DNA of 64,000 nucleotides from Lachnospiraceae bacterium MD308 (GTDB lineage: Bacteria > Bacillota > Clostridia > Lachnospirales > Lachnospiraceae): positions 20,583 to 84,582 of the forward strand of contig VIQU02000019.1 in assembly GCA_010206225.2 (NCBI GenBank). The letters run 5' to 3'. Below the pieces are notes generated by a model. The model did no database searches, was not told the DNA's origin, and worked only from the letters and a program-made list of their open reading frames with translations. Positions 17,442-26,353 of this stretch are shown here, one piece after another. The position numbers and the translations under genes were made by a program. The first letter of the stretch is position 1. Every line of letters starts with the position of its first letter.

Positions 17442-18053
17442 GTGGATATTTTTGAAAAGATGCACAGTGGCAAGATATACGATCCGGGCGATGCGGATGT
17501 GCTTGATAAACAGATGGGCTATCAGGAGCTTTTATATGATTATAATATGACAAGGCCCGGCGAGGGTATGAAGCGGCAGACTCTTCTTAAGAAAATGTTT
17601 GCAGATATCGGAGAGAACTGTTATATTGAGCCTCCTCTCCATGCGAATATGGGTGCTCATCATGTTCACTTCGGCGAAAATATATATGCTAACTATAATC
17701 TTACTCTTGTGGACGATACGCATATATATGTGGGAGATTATACGATGTTCGGGCCGAATGTAACGCTTGCGACGGCAGTACATCCGATCTTGCCGGAGCT
17801 TCGGCAGAGGGGACTGCAGTACAACATGCCGATTCATATCGGAAGTAATTGCTGGATAGGGGCAGGAGTTATCATTTTACCGGGAATTACGATTGGGGAT
17901 AATGTAGTCATCGGTGCGGGAAGTGTGGTAACAAAGGATCTTCCTTCCAATGTAGTTGCGGTGGGGAATCCATGCAGGGTTCTGCGGGAGGTAAATGAAC
18001 ATGATAAAGAATATTATTTTAAAGATCATAGAATAGATTATGAAGATCTGTAG
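17442..18053 (+). CDS. Maltose/galactoside O-acetyltransferase-like hexapeptide protein
   Basis: A 203-residue left-handed beta-helix acetyltransferase of the LacA/Maa/NodL group. The N-terminal cap motif MHSGKIYDPGDADVLDKQ is typical. The catalytic-region sequence VDDTHIYVGDYTMFGPNVTLATAVHP carries the conserved His, and hexapeptide repeats continue through NVVIGAGSVVTKDLPSNVVAVGNPCRVLRE. It transfers acetyl from acetyl-CoA to a sugar hydroxyl. The GTG start lies 9 bp after AGGGGG and fits the promoter position; the ORF-track ATG at 17418 would leave almost no leader. It is the first of a probable four- or five-gene transcript. Confidence 0.88.
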   Translation: MDIFEKMHSGKIYDPGDADVLDKQMGYQELLYDYNMTRPGEGMKRQTLLKKMFADIGENCYIEPPLHANMGAHHVHFGENIYANYNLTLVDDTHIYVGDYTMFGPNVTLATAVHPILPELRQRGLQYNMPIHIGSNCWIGAGVIILPGITIGDNVVIGAGSVVTKDLPSNVVAVGNPCRVLREVNEHDKEYYFKDHRIDYEDL

Positions 18054-18070
18054 AGAGGCAGGTAATCAGA

Positions 18071-18481
18071 ATGCTGGAGACAGTAAAAGAAGAAGTATTG
18101 GAAAAGGTAAGAAAAAGATTTGAGAATGACCGTTTCGCAACGGACAACGGGGCGGTAATCGAAGCGGTGGGTGAAGGATATGCGCGCTGCGTGATGTCTT
18201 TGGACGAACATCATTATAATGCAGTAGGAAGTGTTATGGGAGGCGCAATATTTACTTTGGCGGATTTTGCGTTCGCAGTGGCGTCTAATTGGAATAAGAA
18301 GCCTTGTGTGTCGCTGACGGCACAAATTACCTATCTTGGCAGGGCGAAGGGAAAGAAGCTGATTGCCGAGGCGGAAAAGGTGAAAGAGGGAAGGACAACC
18401 TGCTATTATCTTATCGAGGTAGCAGATGAACTGGGCAATAAAGTTGCCCATGTGACATCGAATGGATTTTCGGCAGGATAA
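18071..18481 (+). CDS. PaaI-family hotdog thioesterase
   Basis: A 136-residue single hotdog domain. The helix motif VGSVMGGAIFTLADFAFAVASN carries the Gly-Gly pair and the Asp expected for PaaI-type acyl-CoA thioesterases, and strands SLTAQITYLGRAKGKKLIAEAE follow. It begins 17 bp after the acetyltransferase. The acyl substrate cannot be predicted. The stop lies 13 bp before the next start, which supports co-transcription. Confidence 0.85.
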   Translation: MLETVKEEVLEKVRKRFENDRFATDNGAVIEAVGEGYARCVMSLDEHHYNAVGSVMGGAIFTLADFAFAVASNWNKKPCVSLTAQITYLGRAKGKKLIAEAEKVKEGRTTCYYLIEVADELGNKVAHVTSNGFSAG

Positions 18482-18494
18482 GGAGGACGGCGGT

Positions 18495-19454
18495 ATGGAT
18501 TATGAAGGCCAGATCTGCCGTGCTCCCATGGAACGTGCGTCGTTTATGCTTCCGGTTATGGTAGGATGTTCCTATAATCGGTGTAAGTTCTGCAATCTAT
18601 TTCGGCATTTGAGATACAGAGAGCTTCCGAAAGAGCAGATAGAGCAGGAACTTTGCAGAGTGAAGGAGGCGGGAGGAAGTCCCAAAAAGATATTTCTCGG
18701 AGACGGTAATGCGTTCGGACTGAAAACGCGGCGGCTTATGCAGATACTCGAATTGATCCATATGTACTTTCCGGAATGCGGCTGTATTAATATGGACGCG
18801 ACAGTGACGAGTGTCCTTGGGAAGACGGATCAGGAACTTAAAACACTTTATGAAAACGGAGTCCGTAATTTGTATCTTGGAATAGAGACAGGACTGGACG
18901 ATGTGCTGGAATTTATGGAAAAGGACCACAATCTTTCGCAGGCGTATCAGGCGGTGAAGCGGCTGAAGGCGGCAGGTATGGTCTTTTCTGCCCATATTAT
19001 GACGGGAGTTGCAGGAAAAGGCAGAGGCATGGAGAACGCCAAAGAGCTTGCAAAATTTCTAAACCGGACAGAACCGGTGCATGTTGTTAACTTTTCTATG
19101 TTTTTACACAAGGAGGTTCCTCTCTACAGGCATATGGAAGACGGAAGCTATATTCCGGCAGATGAGCTTGAGAATTTAAAAGAAGAAAGACGGCTTTTAG
19201 AACTCCTAGAAGCGCCTCTTTTATATGATGGACTTCATGATTATATTGAGAAAAGGTTCAGAGGAAGGCTGCCGGATGACAGATACAAGATGACCGCGAA
19301 ACTGGATCAGGCTATAGAGGATTATGAAAAGAGGGAACCGGTCTATTCTTATGTGCAGGGAGAATGTCCGGATCTTGTCCGGTGCGACGGCTGCGCAGAC
19401 AGAGCGGATGAAAGAATATGGAATATGAAAGATAAGGAGATAAAAGGAAGATGA
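18495..19454 (+). CDS. Radical SAM protein of unknown function
   Basis: A 319-residue enzyme with the motif CSYNRCKFC about 20 residues from its N-terminus and a SAM-binding GDGNAFGLKTRRL segment, resembling the Elp3/HemN-like superfamily. The C-terminal tail ends with a second cysteine cluster (CPDLVRCDGCADRAD), which could hold another iron-sulfur cluster. The ORF-track start 18462 lies inside the thioesterase gene; ATG 18495 is 8 bp after AGGAGG and is preferred. It overlaps the FAD oxidoreductase gene by 4 bp, so the two probably act together. The reaction is unknown. Confidence 0.82.
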   Translation: MDYEGQICRAPMERASFMLPVMVGCSYNRCKFCNLFRHLRYRELPKEQIEQELCRVKEAGGSPKKIFLGDGNAFGLKTRRLMQILELIHMYFPECGCINMDATVTSVLGKTDQELKTLYENGVRNLYLGIETGLDDVLEFMEKDHNLSQAYQAVKRLKAAGMVFSAHIMTGVAGKGRGMENAKELAKFLNRTEPVHVVNFSMFLHKEVPLYRHMEDGSYIPADELENLKEERRLLELLEAPLLYDGLHDYIEKRFRGRLPDDRYKMTAKLDQAIEDYEKREPVYSYVQGECPDLVRCDGCADRADERIWNMKDKEIKGR

Positions 19455-20827
19455 TGAACTATGATATTGTGATAATCGGAGCAGGGCCGGGCGGGATTTT
19501 TTCTGCGTATGAGCTGGTAAAATTAAAAGACAACCTTAAAATCGGTATATTTGAGGCGGGGAGCAGCCTGAAAAAAAGAAAGTGTCCGATTGACGGAGAA
19601 AAGATTAAGTCCTGTATCCGCTGTAAAAGCTGTGCGATCATGAACGGCTTTGGCGGGGCCGGAGCATTTTCAGATGGGAAATATAATATTACCAATCAAT
19701 TCGGCGGTACGCTTTATGAATATATCGGAAAGAAAAAAGCGATAGAGCTTATGGAATATGTGGACGGTATCAATGTTTCGCATGGCGGGGAAGGGACGAA
19801 ACTGTATTCTACTGCGAATTCAGACATCAAGAAGATGTGTCTGCAAAGTGACCTTCATCTTATGGAGGCATCAGTCCGCCATCTTGGGACAGATATTAAC
19901 TATATTGTTTTGGAAAATCTTTATGATGAGTTAAAAGACAAGGTAGATTTTTTCTTTGATATGCCGGTAGAGAGAGTGCTTAAAAACAAAGACGTATATG
20001 AGGTGTATACAGAGCGGGATATGGCGGTCTGCCATAGCTGTATTATCTCGGCAGGACGAAGCGGCAGCAAATGGATGGAGACCGTCTGTAAGGATCTGGG
20101 TATACCTACAAAGTCGAACCGCGTAGATATCGGAGTCCGGGTAGAGCTTCCGGCGGAAGTATTTGCACATCTGACGGACGAGCTGTATGAGAGCAAGATT
20201 GTTTACCGGACAGAGAAATTTGAAGATTTGGTCCGGACATTCTGTATGAATCCAAAGGGTGTCGTAGTAAATGAGAATACCAACGGGATTGTTACAGTGA
20301 ACGGTCACAGCTATGAGGACCCAAAAAAGCATACGGAGAATACGAATTTTGCGTTGCTTGTATCCAAACATTTTTCTGAGCCGTTTAAGGACAGCAATGG
20401 CTATGGGGAAAGTATCGCGAGGCTTTCCAATATGCTGGGCGGAGGAGTCATGGTGCAGAGATTCGGAGATCTGATAAGGGGAAGAAGAAGCACTCAGTCG
20501 CGGATTGATGAAAGCTATGTGACGCCTACGCTGGCTGCAACGCCGGGGGACTTAAGCCTTGTAATCCCGAAGCGGATTCTGGACGGGATTATTGAGATGA
20601 TCTACGCTCTTGATAAGATCGCGCCGGGAACAGCGAATGATGATACTCTTTTATATGGGGTAGAAGTGAAGTTTTATAATATGGAAGTTGAGATTGATGA
20701 ACATCTTGAGACGAAGCATAAGGGATTATTTGTGATCGGGGATTGCAGCGGCGTTACTCATTCGCTGTCCCATGCGTCTGCCAGCGGGATATGCGTGGCA
20801 AGATATTTGAGTGAATGTCTGCGATAA
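19451..20827 (+). CDS. FAD-dependent oxidoreductase of unknown substrate
   Basis: A 458-residue flavoprotein with an N-terminal Rossmann motif DIVIIGAGPGGIFSAYEL and a C-terminal FAD-closing segment GLFVIGDCSGVTHSLSHASASGICVARYL. Near residues 50-75 it carries CPIDGEKIKSCIRCKSCAIMNGFGGAGAFSDGK: four cysteines followed by the family GGAGAFSDGK block. This resembles the predicted FAD dehydrogenases found across Clostridia. The start overlaps the radical SAM gene. The substrate is unknown. Confidence 0.85.
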   Translation: MMNYDIVIIGAGPGGIFSAYELVKLKDNLKIGIFEAGSSLKKRKCPIDGEKIKSCIRCKSCAIMNGFGGAGAFSDGKYNITNQFGGTLYEYIGKKKAIELMEYVDGINVSHGGEGTKLYSTANSDIKKMCLQSDLHLMEASVRHLGTDINYIVLENLYDELKDKVDFFFDMPVERVLKNKDVYEVYTERDMAVCHSCIISAGRSGSKWMETVCKDLGIPTKSNRVDIGVRVELPAEVFAHLTDELYESKIVYRTEKFEDLVRTFCMNPKGVVVNENTNGIVTVNGHSYEDPKKHTENTNFALLVSKHFSEPFKDSNGYGESIARLSNMLGGGVMVQRFGDLIRGRRSTQSRIDESYVTPTLAATPGDLSLVIPKRILDGIIEMIYALDKIAPGTANDDTLLYGVEVKFYNMEVEIDEHLETKHKGLFVIGDCSGVTHSLSHASASGICVARYLSECLR

Positions 20828-20852
20828 AAAGTTATTTTCAGGAGGTTTTGAA

Positions 20853-21719
20853 TTGGGGAAGCAACAGATAATAAAGACGATATTGTCAGTGCTGGTTGTG
20901 ATCTTGGGGAATATACTGTATGCATTGGCGGTAAAGTTGTTCTTACTCCCGGCGGGACTGGTGACGGGAGGAACGACTGGCATCGGACTTGCGGTCAATC
21001 ACGCTGCAGGGATATCGGTTGCAACATTCGTCCTTATATTTAATGTAATCATGCTTGCGACGGGATATGTGATACTTGGAAAGCAGTTTGCGCTGACAAC
21101 GATCGTCAGCACATTCACCTATCCGCTTGCGTTAAATGTATTGGAGCGGCTGTTGGGAGATGTGGTGCTGACAACAGATATTTTTATATGTACGATTTTT
21201 TCAGGACTTGGGATTGGATTGGCGCTTGGGATTGTCATACGTGCGGGGGCCTCGACAGGAGGCATGGATATACCGCCTCTTGTGCTGAATCATTATTTTA
21301 AGATACCGGTCTCGGCAGGACTTTATTTTTTTGATTTTATCATTTTGCTAGTTCAGGCTTATTTCCAGCCGCCTGAGAAAGTATTTTATGGAATCGTACT
21401 CGTAATTATTTATACGCTTACTTTAGATAAGCTGCTGCTTATGGGAACAACAAGAACGGAAGTAAGGGTAGTAAGTCAGCATGCGTGGAAAATCTGCGAC
21501 GCCATCCTTGAGCGTATGGACCGGGGAGTGACGCTTCTTTCTGCAAAGGGCGGATATCTCAAGGAGGATACATCGGTAGTTTTAAGTGTTGTTTCGAATC
21601 GGGAGCTTCCGAAAGTCGAGCGTCTGATTCATGAGATTGACCCGGAGAGCTTTATTGTCATCAACCGAGTCAGTGAAGTGAGCGGCAAAGGATTCACCAT
21701 GAAAAAGGAATACAGATAA
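20853..21719 (+). CDS. YitT family membrane protein (DUF161/DUF2179)
   Basis: A 288-residue protein with about five N-terminal membrane segments and a C-terminal cytosolic DUF2179 domain (about 205-288). The membrane part includes the family motif FLLPAGLVTGGTTGIGLAVNHAAGIS, and the tail has VLSVVSNRELPKVERLIHEIDPESFIVINRVSEVSGKGF. The ORF-track start at 20811 lies inside the previous gene. A TTG at 20853, 7 bp after AGGAGG, gives LGKQQIIKTILS and is better supported. Function is not established. A second member lies at 27274. Confidence 0.88.
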   Translation: MGKQQIIKTILSVLVVILGNILYALAVKLFLLPAGLVTGGTTGIGLAVNHAAGISVATFVLIFNVIMLATGYVILGKQFALTTIVSTFTYPLALNVLERLLGDVVLTTDIFICTIFSGLGIGLALGIVIRAGASTGGMDIPPLVLNHYFKIPVSAGLYFFDFIILLVQAYFQPPEKVFYGIVLVIIYTLTLDKLLLMGTTRTEVRVVSQHAWKICDAILERMDRGVTLLSAKGGYLKEDTSVVLSVVSNRELPKVERLIHEIDPESFIVINRVSEVSGKGFTMKKEYR

Positions 21720-21751
21720 AGGATGGATAGTCTCTACGATATCCATCCTTT
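21718..21751 (+). terminator. Terminator overlapping the yitT stop codon
   Basis: A 12-bp perfect inverted repeat AAAGGATGGATA / TATCCATCCTTT with a 10-nt loop. The 5' arm overlaps the TAA stop. The T tail is only the end of the 3' arm, so efficiency is uncertain. Confidence 0.65.
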
Positions 21752-21759
21752 ATAAGAAA

Positions 21760-21786
21760 TTAGCACTCAATACTTGACTTGGCTAA
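21760..21786 (+). promoter_or_regulatory. CIRCE-like HrcA operator with degenerate right half
   Basis: TTAGCACTC is a perfect left half of the CIRCE element (TTAGCACTC-N9-GAGTGCTAA). After exactly nine bases comes CTTGGCTAA, which matches the right half at its last five positions only. It overlaps the -35 box of the clpB promoter. HrcA control is inference; a decayed or low-affinity site is possible. Confidence 0.55.
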
Positions 21787-21802
21787 CAATAAGTGTTATA
21801 TT
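21774..21802 (+). promoter_or_regulatory. Predicted promoter of clpB
   Basis: TTGACT and TATATT are separated by 17 bp, 53 bp before the clpB start. The -35 hexamer lies within the CIRCE-like element. Confidence 0.7.
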
Positions 21803-21855
21803 TCAAATAGAACAGAAAAATACTATATGTAGCATGTCAAGAAGGAGGCAATGTT

Positions 21856-24444
21856 ATGAATATTAATAAATTTACACAAAAGTCATTACAAGCGGTTCAG
21901 CAATGTGAAAAGATCGCCATGGAATACGGCAATCAGGAGATTGAACAGGAGCATCTGATGTATGCCCTTCTGACGCAGGACGACAGCCTGATTTTAAAAC
22001 TGATGCAGAAGATGGGACTTGATGGCAGCGCAGTCATTCATCGCGTGGAGGAGGCTTTAAGGAGGCTTGTGAAGGTTCAGGGCGGTCAGCAGCATGTGGG
22101 GCAGCATTTAAATAATGCGCTTGTATATGCAGAAGATGAAGCGAAGCAGATGGGGGATGAGTATGTATCTGTAGAGCATCTGTTTCTTTCCGTTTTAAAA
22201 TATGCCAATAAGGAGATGAAAAATATTTTTCGGGAGCTGGGGATCAGCCGCGAAGGTTTTTTGCAGGCTCTTTCCACTGTCAGGGGAAACCAGAGAGTGA
22301 CCAGTGACAATCCAGAAGATACCTATGATACCTTGAATAAGTACGGGACTGATCTTGTAGAGCGTGCCAGAGAGCAGAAGATGGATCCGGTCATCGGACG
22401 TGATGCGGAGATTCGTAATGTGATCCGTATCCTCTCCCGCAAGACGAAGAACAATCCCGTTCTGATCGGTGAACCGGGCGTCGGAAAGACTGCAGTTGCA
22501 GAAGGATTGGCGCAGAGAATCGTTAAGGGAGACGTACCGGAAGGTCTGAAGGATAAGACTGTATTTTCCCTTGATATGGGTGCGCTGGTTGCAGGCGCTA
22601 AATACCGGGGAGAATTCGAGGAGCGCCTTAAGGCCGTGCTGGAAGAAGTGAAGAAAAGCGACGGCAGGATTCTTCTTTTCATAGATGAGCTGCATACGAT
22701 TGTGGGTGCAGGGAAAACGGACGGAGCCATGGATGCGGGGAACATGCTGAAGCCTATGCTGGCAAGGGGCGAGCTTCACTGTATCGGCGCGACCACGCTG
22801 GATGAATACCGCCAGTATATTGAAAAAGATGCGGCTTTGGAACGGCGGTTCCAGCCGGTGCTTGTAGATGAACCGACAGTGGAGGATGCGATTTCTATTC
22901 TGCGGGGCCTGAAAGAGAGATATGAGGTGTTCCATGGCGTGAAGATTACGGACGGCGCTTTAGTTGCAGCGGCAACGCTTTCAGACCGCTACATCTCGGA
23001 CCGTTTCCTTCCAGATAAAGCCATTGATCTAGTGGACGAGGCGTGTGCTCTGATCAAGACGGAGCTGGACTCTATGCCGACGGAGCTTGATGAGCTGCAG
23101 CGTAAGATCATGCAGATGGAGATTGAGGAGGCCGCCTTAAAAAAAGAGGATGACAGACTGAGTAAAGAGCGGTTGGAGCATCTGCAGCAAGAGCTTGCGG
23201 AGCATCGCGAGGAGTTTGCCGGAAAGAAAGCCCAGTGGGATAATGAGAAGATCGATGTGGAAAGAGTGCAAAAGCTTCGTGAGGAGATTGAGCAGATTGG
23301 TAAGGACATTGAGCGGGCGCAGCAGGAATATGACTTGAATAAAGCGGCGGAGCTTCAATACGGGAGGCTCCCGATGCTCCAGAAGCAGCTTCAGGCGGAA
23401 GAGTCGAAGGTTAAGGACGAAGATCTGTCCCTTGTGCATGAGAGCGTGACGGACGAGGAGATCGGGAAAATTGTATCACGCTGGACAGGGATTCCTGTTG
23501 CAAAGCTGAATGAAAGCGAACGCAGCAAGACACTTCATCTTGCAGAGGAACTTCATAAACGTGTCATCGGTCAGAATGAAGGAGTTGAATTAGTTACAGA
23601 GGCGATCATACGCTCTAAGGCCGGAATTAAAGATCCAACAAAGCCTATTGGTTCGTTCTTATTCCTCGGACCTACCGGCGTAGGAAAGACAGAGCTTGCC
23701 AAGGCGCTTGCCAGCCAGCTTTTTGATGATGAGAGCAATATGGTACGTATCGATATGAGTGAATATATGGAGAAATACTCAGTGTCACGCCTGATCGGAG
23801 CGCCTCCGGGATATGTGGGATATGATGAAGGCGGTCAACTCACGGAGGCTGTCAGGAGAAAGCCGTATTCCGTTGTGCTTTTTGATGAGGTGGAAAAGGC
23901 GCATCCGGATGTGTTCAATGTGCTTCTGCAGGTGCTTGACGATGGACGTATCACGGATTCTCAGGGCAGGACGGTAGATTTTAAGAATACGATTTTAATT
24001 ATGACTTCTAATATTGGTTCTTCCTATCTGCTGGATGGTATTGATGAGCAGGGGAACATTAACGAGGCGGCTTCTAAGGCGGTTATGGCAGAGCTCAGGA
24101 ATCATTTCCGGCCGGAATTTTTAAACCGGCTTGATGAGACGATCCTCTTTAAACCGTTGACGAAAACAGATATTTATGACATTATTGATCTGTTGGTAAA
24201 AGATGTTAATAGGCGTCTGGCGGACAGAGAGATACGGATTTCTTTGACAGAAAGCGCGAAGAACTATATTGCAGACGGCGGATATGATCCTGCGTACGGA
24301 GCAAGGCCACTGAAGCGGTATCTGCAGAAGCATGTAGAGACATTGGCGGCGAAGTTGATGCTGCAAGGAGGAGTGCATGCAGAAGGCACGATATTCATTG
24401 ATGTTATAGATGGCAGGCTTTCAGCTAAGACGGCCAGAGGATAA
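21856..24444 (+). CDS. clpB: ATP-dependent chaperone ClpB
   Basis: An 862-residue Hsp100 disaggregase that works with DnaK to extract proteins from aggregates. Domains in order: two N-terminal Clp repeats (1-145), AAA1 with Walker [14 protein letters not shown] (about 204) and Walker [16 protein letters not shown], the coiled-coil middle domain (about 410-520, Glu/Lys/Gln-rich), and AAA2 with [13 protein letters not shown] (about 604). The pore loop [10 protein letters not shown] and second pore motif GYVGYDEGG are intact. There is no ClpP-binding tripeptide loop, which separates it from ClpC/ClpA. It is monocistronic between two hairpins, with a CIRCE-like site over its promoter. Confidence 0.97.
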   Translation: MNINKFTQKSLQAVQQCEKIAMEYGNQEIEQEHLMYALLTQDDSLILKLMQKMGLDGSAVIHRVEEALRRLVKVQGGQQHVGQHLNNALVYAEDEAKQMGDEYVSVEHLFLSVLKYANKEMKNIFRELGISREGFLQALSTVRGNQRVTSDNPEDTYDTLNKYGTDLVERAREQKMDPVIGRDAEIRNVIRILSRKTKNNPVLIGEPGVGKTAVAEGLAQRIVKGDVPEGLKDKTVFSLDMGALVAGAKYRGEFEERLKAVLEEVKKSDGRILLFIDELHTIVGAGKTDGAMDAGNMLKPMLARGELHCIGATTLDEYRQYIEKDAALERRFQPVLVDEPTVEDAISILRGLKERYEVFHGVKITDGALVAAATLSDRYISDRFLPDKAIDLVDEACALIKTELDSMPTELDELQRKIMQMEIEEAALKKEDDRLSKERLEHLQQELAEHREEFAGKKAQWDNEKIDVERVQKLREEIEQIGKDIERAQQEYDLNKAAELQYGRLPMLQKQLQAEESKVKDEDLSLVHESVTDEEIGKIVSRWTGIPVAKLNESERSKTLHLAEELHKRVIGQNEGVELVTEAIIRSKAGIKDPTKPIGSFLFLGPTGVGKTELAKALASQLFDDESNMVRIDMSEYMEKYSVSRLIGAPPGYVGYDEGGQLTEAVRRKPYSVVLFDEVEKAHPDVFNVLLQVLDDGRITDSQGRTVDFKNTILIMTSNIGSSYLLDGIDEQGNINEAASKAVMAELRNHFRPEFLNRLDETILFKPLTKTDIYDIIDLLVKDVNRRLADREIRISLTESAKNYIADGGYDPAYGARPLKRYLQKHVETLAAKLMLQGGVHAEGTIFIDVIDGRLSAKTARG

Positions 24445-24475
24445 AACGGAATCGGCGGGGACGATGAAGAGGCAT

Positions 24476-24514
24476 AAGGCATTCACACGGAGGAAACCTG
24501 TTGTGAATGCCTTT
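24476..24514 (+). terminator. Terminator after clpB
   Basis: A 12-bp inverted repeat AAGGCATTCACA / TGTGAATGCCTT with a 14-nt loop lies 32 bp after the clpB stop. Only a short T tract follows. Confidence 0.75.
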
Positions 24515-24627
24515 GTCGGGTAAAAATTAAGACAGGATTAAGAAAGGATTGAAAAATAAGGTTGTTTATTTACAAATATTTTGTTAGACTTTAAGGTATA
24601 TTTGCTAAGGGAAGAGGGGATACCGGA

Positions 24628-25659
24628 ATGCAGACCAGAAAAAAAGTAATTAAAAATGGCGTTTTTCTTATTGCTGTTTTTGGGCTTACAGTATTCGGTG
24701 TTTTTCATGGGGAAGACCTGCAGCAGGTGTATGCCGCCATCAAAGAGGCAGATGTCAGATGGCTCCTTTTGGGAGTTGTGCTGGTGGTGTGTTTTATATG
24801 GGGCGAGTCTTTTATTATCTGGTATATGCTCCGCTCCTTTCGGATCTGTCTGAAAAAAAGAATCTGTTTTCTGTTTTCTTCTGTAGGATTTTTCTTTAGC
24901 TGTATTACGCCTTCGGCCAGCGGCGGCCAGCCGATGCAGCTTTACTATATGAATAAAGAAAAGATTCCAGTGCCTGTTTCAGCAGTGGTGCTGATGATTG
25001 TAACCATTACTTATAAGCTTGTGCTTGTGGTGATTGGACTTGGAATTCTTGCTTTTGGGAAGGAATTCAGAGACCATTATCTGAGAGAGATTTTTCCGGT
25101 TTATTATTTGGGGCTTGTGCTGAATGTCCTTTGTGTGGGATTTATGACGATCCTTGTGTTTCACTCGCGTCTGGCGGAACGTATCCTGATGATGGGTGAG
25201 GAGTGGCTGGAGCGGCTGCACCTTATGAAACGAGTGGAGATGCGCGAGGATAAGCTTCGTGATGCGATGAGGACTTACAGGGAGACTGCACAATATCTGA
25301 AGCGGCACAAGAAAGTGCTTGTAATTGTCATTTTGTGTACATTTGTTCAGCGTTTTGCACTGTTTGCGGTAACATGGATGGTATACCGCTCATTTGGTCT
25401 GATAAGGATACATATGACGGATGTTGTGCTTTTACAGGCAGTGATTGCGCTGGCGGCAGACATGCTTCCGCTTCCGGGAGGCATGGGGATCAGTGAAGCA
25501 CTGTTTTTAAAGATTTTTGCACCTGCATTCGGAGCGCTTTTGCTTCCTGCAATGGTGCTTTCCAGAGGGCTTGGATATTACAGCGAGCTTTTGATCAGTG
25601 CAGTGTTTACGGGGGCGGCACAGATTTATTATTCGGTTGTGCAAAAGGGAAAAGTATGA
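24628..25659 (+). CDS. Flippase-like integral membrane protein (YbhN/UPF0104, LPG_synthase_TM)
   Basis: A 343-residue protein with seven to eight hydrophobic segments matching the lysylphosphatidylglycerol synthetase transmembrane family. Family features are FFFSCITPSASGGQPMQLYYMNKE in the first third and PLPGGMGISEALFLKIF near the end. It lacks the cytosolic aminoacyl transferase domain of MprF, so lipid or glycolipid translocation is the likelier role. Phosphatidylserine synthase follows 25 bp later. No convincing promoter was found in the 113 bp upstream. Confidence 0.85.
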   Translation: MQTRKKVIKNGVFLIAVFGLTVFGVFHGEDLQQVYAAIKEADVRWLLLGVVLVVCFIWGESFIIWYMLRSFRICLKKRICFLFSSVGFFFSCITPSASGGQPMQLYYMNKEKIPVPVSAVVLMIVTITYKLVLVVIGLGILAFGKEFRDHYLREIFPVYYLGLVLNVLCVGFMTILVFHSRLAERILMMGEEWLERLHLMKRVEMREDKLRDAMRTYRETAQYLKRHKKVLVIVILCTFVQRFALFAVTWMVYRSFGLIRIHMTDVVLLQAVIALAADMLPLPGGMGISEALFLKIFAPAFGALLLPAMVLSRGLGYYSELLISAVFTGAAQIYYSVVQKGKV

Positions 25660-25684
25660 AATAAATCAGGCAAGGAGAATACAG

Positions 25685-26341
25685 ATGATAGGATTTTATG
25701 ATTACACAGTTGTTCTTACATATATAGGGTTCGCTTCAGGCATTATGGGAATGTTCTGCGCAACTACAAAGCACTTAAGACTGGCAGTGTTTTTTCTGGC
25801 TCTGTCCGGGCTTTGCGATATGTTTGACGGCAAGATCGCACGGACGAAGAAAAACCGGACGGAGGAGGAGAAAAGCTTTGGAATCCAGATAGATTCTCTC
25901 TGCGATATGGTATGCTTTGGCGTGCTTCCTATTATGATCTGCTTTAAGATGGGGATGCGTCATATCTATAGTATGGCGCTTTTGATTCTCTATGGACTTG
26001 CAGGGGTGATCCGTCTGGGATATTTTAATGTGATGGAGGAAAAACGGCAGGAAGAGACAGATGAAAACCGGAAATATTATCAGGGACTTCCGATTACTTC
26101 GATGGCGATCGCATTGCCGGTTTTTGTTGTGTTCTCTCCTCTTTTGCCGAATCATCAGGCATTCATTGTTATGCTCCATTTTATGGTTGCATCAGTGGGC
26201 GCATTGTTCGTAATTGATTTTAAAATTCGTAAATTATCTGCGAAGGAGTTGTTTTTGCTTGTAATAGCAGTTGCGGCAGCGGTGGCGGTCATTCTTTTTA
26301 TATGGCGCAGTTGGTGGAATTTACTGCATTTTCATGGGTAG
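25685..26341 (+). CDS. pssA: CDP-diacylglycerol-serine O-phosphatidyltransferase
   Basis: A 218-residue membrane enzyme making phosphatidylserine from CDP-diacylglycerol and serine. The CDP-alcohol motif is present as DMFDGKIARTKKNRTEEEKSFGIQIDSLCDMVCFG (D-G-x2-A-R-x8-G-x3-D-x3-D pattern with a slightly longer spacer). Five to six hydrophobic segments follow. The ORF-track start at 25598 lies inside the upstream gene; ATG 25685 follows an AAGGAGAA site. The next gene is the decarboxylase that turns the product into phosphatidylethanolamine. Confidence 0.92.
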   Translation: MIGFYDYTVVLTYIGFASGIMGMFCATTKHLRLAVFFLALSGLCDMFDGKIARTKKNRTEEEKSFGIQIDSLCDMVCFGVLPIMICFKMGMRHIYSMALLILYGLAGVIRLGYFNVMEEKRQEETDENRKYYQGLPITSMAIALPVFVVFSPLLPNHQAFIVMLHFMVASVGALFVIDFKIRKLSAKELFLLVIAVAAAVAVILFIWRSWWNLLHFHG

Positions 26342-26353
26342 GAGGAGAGTTAT

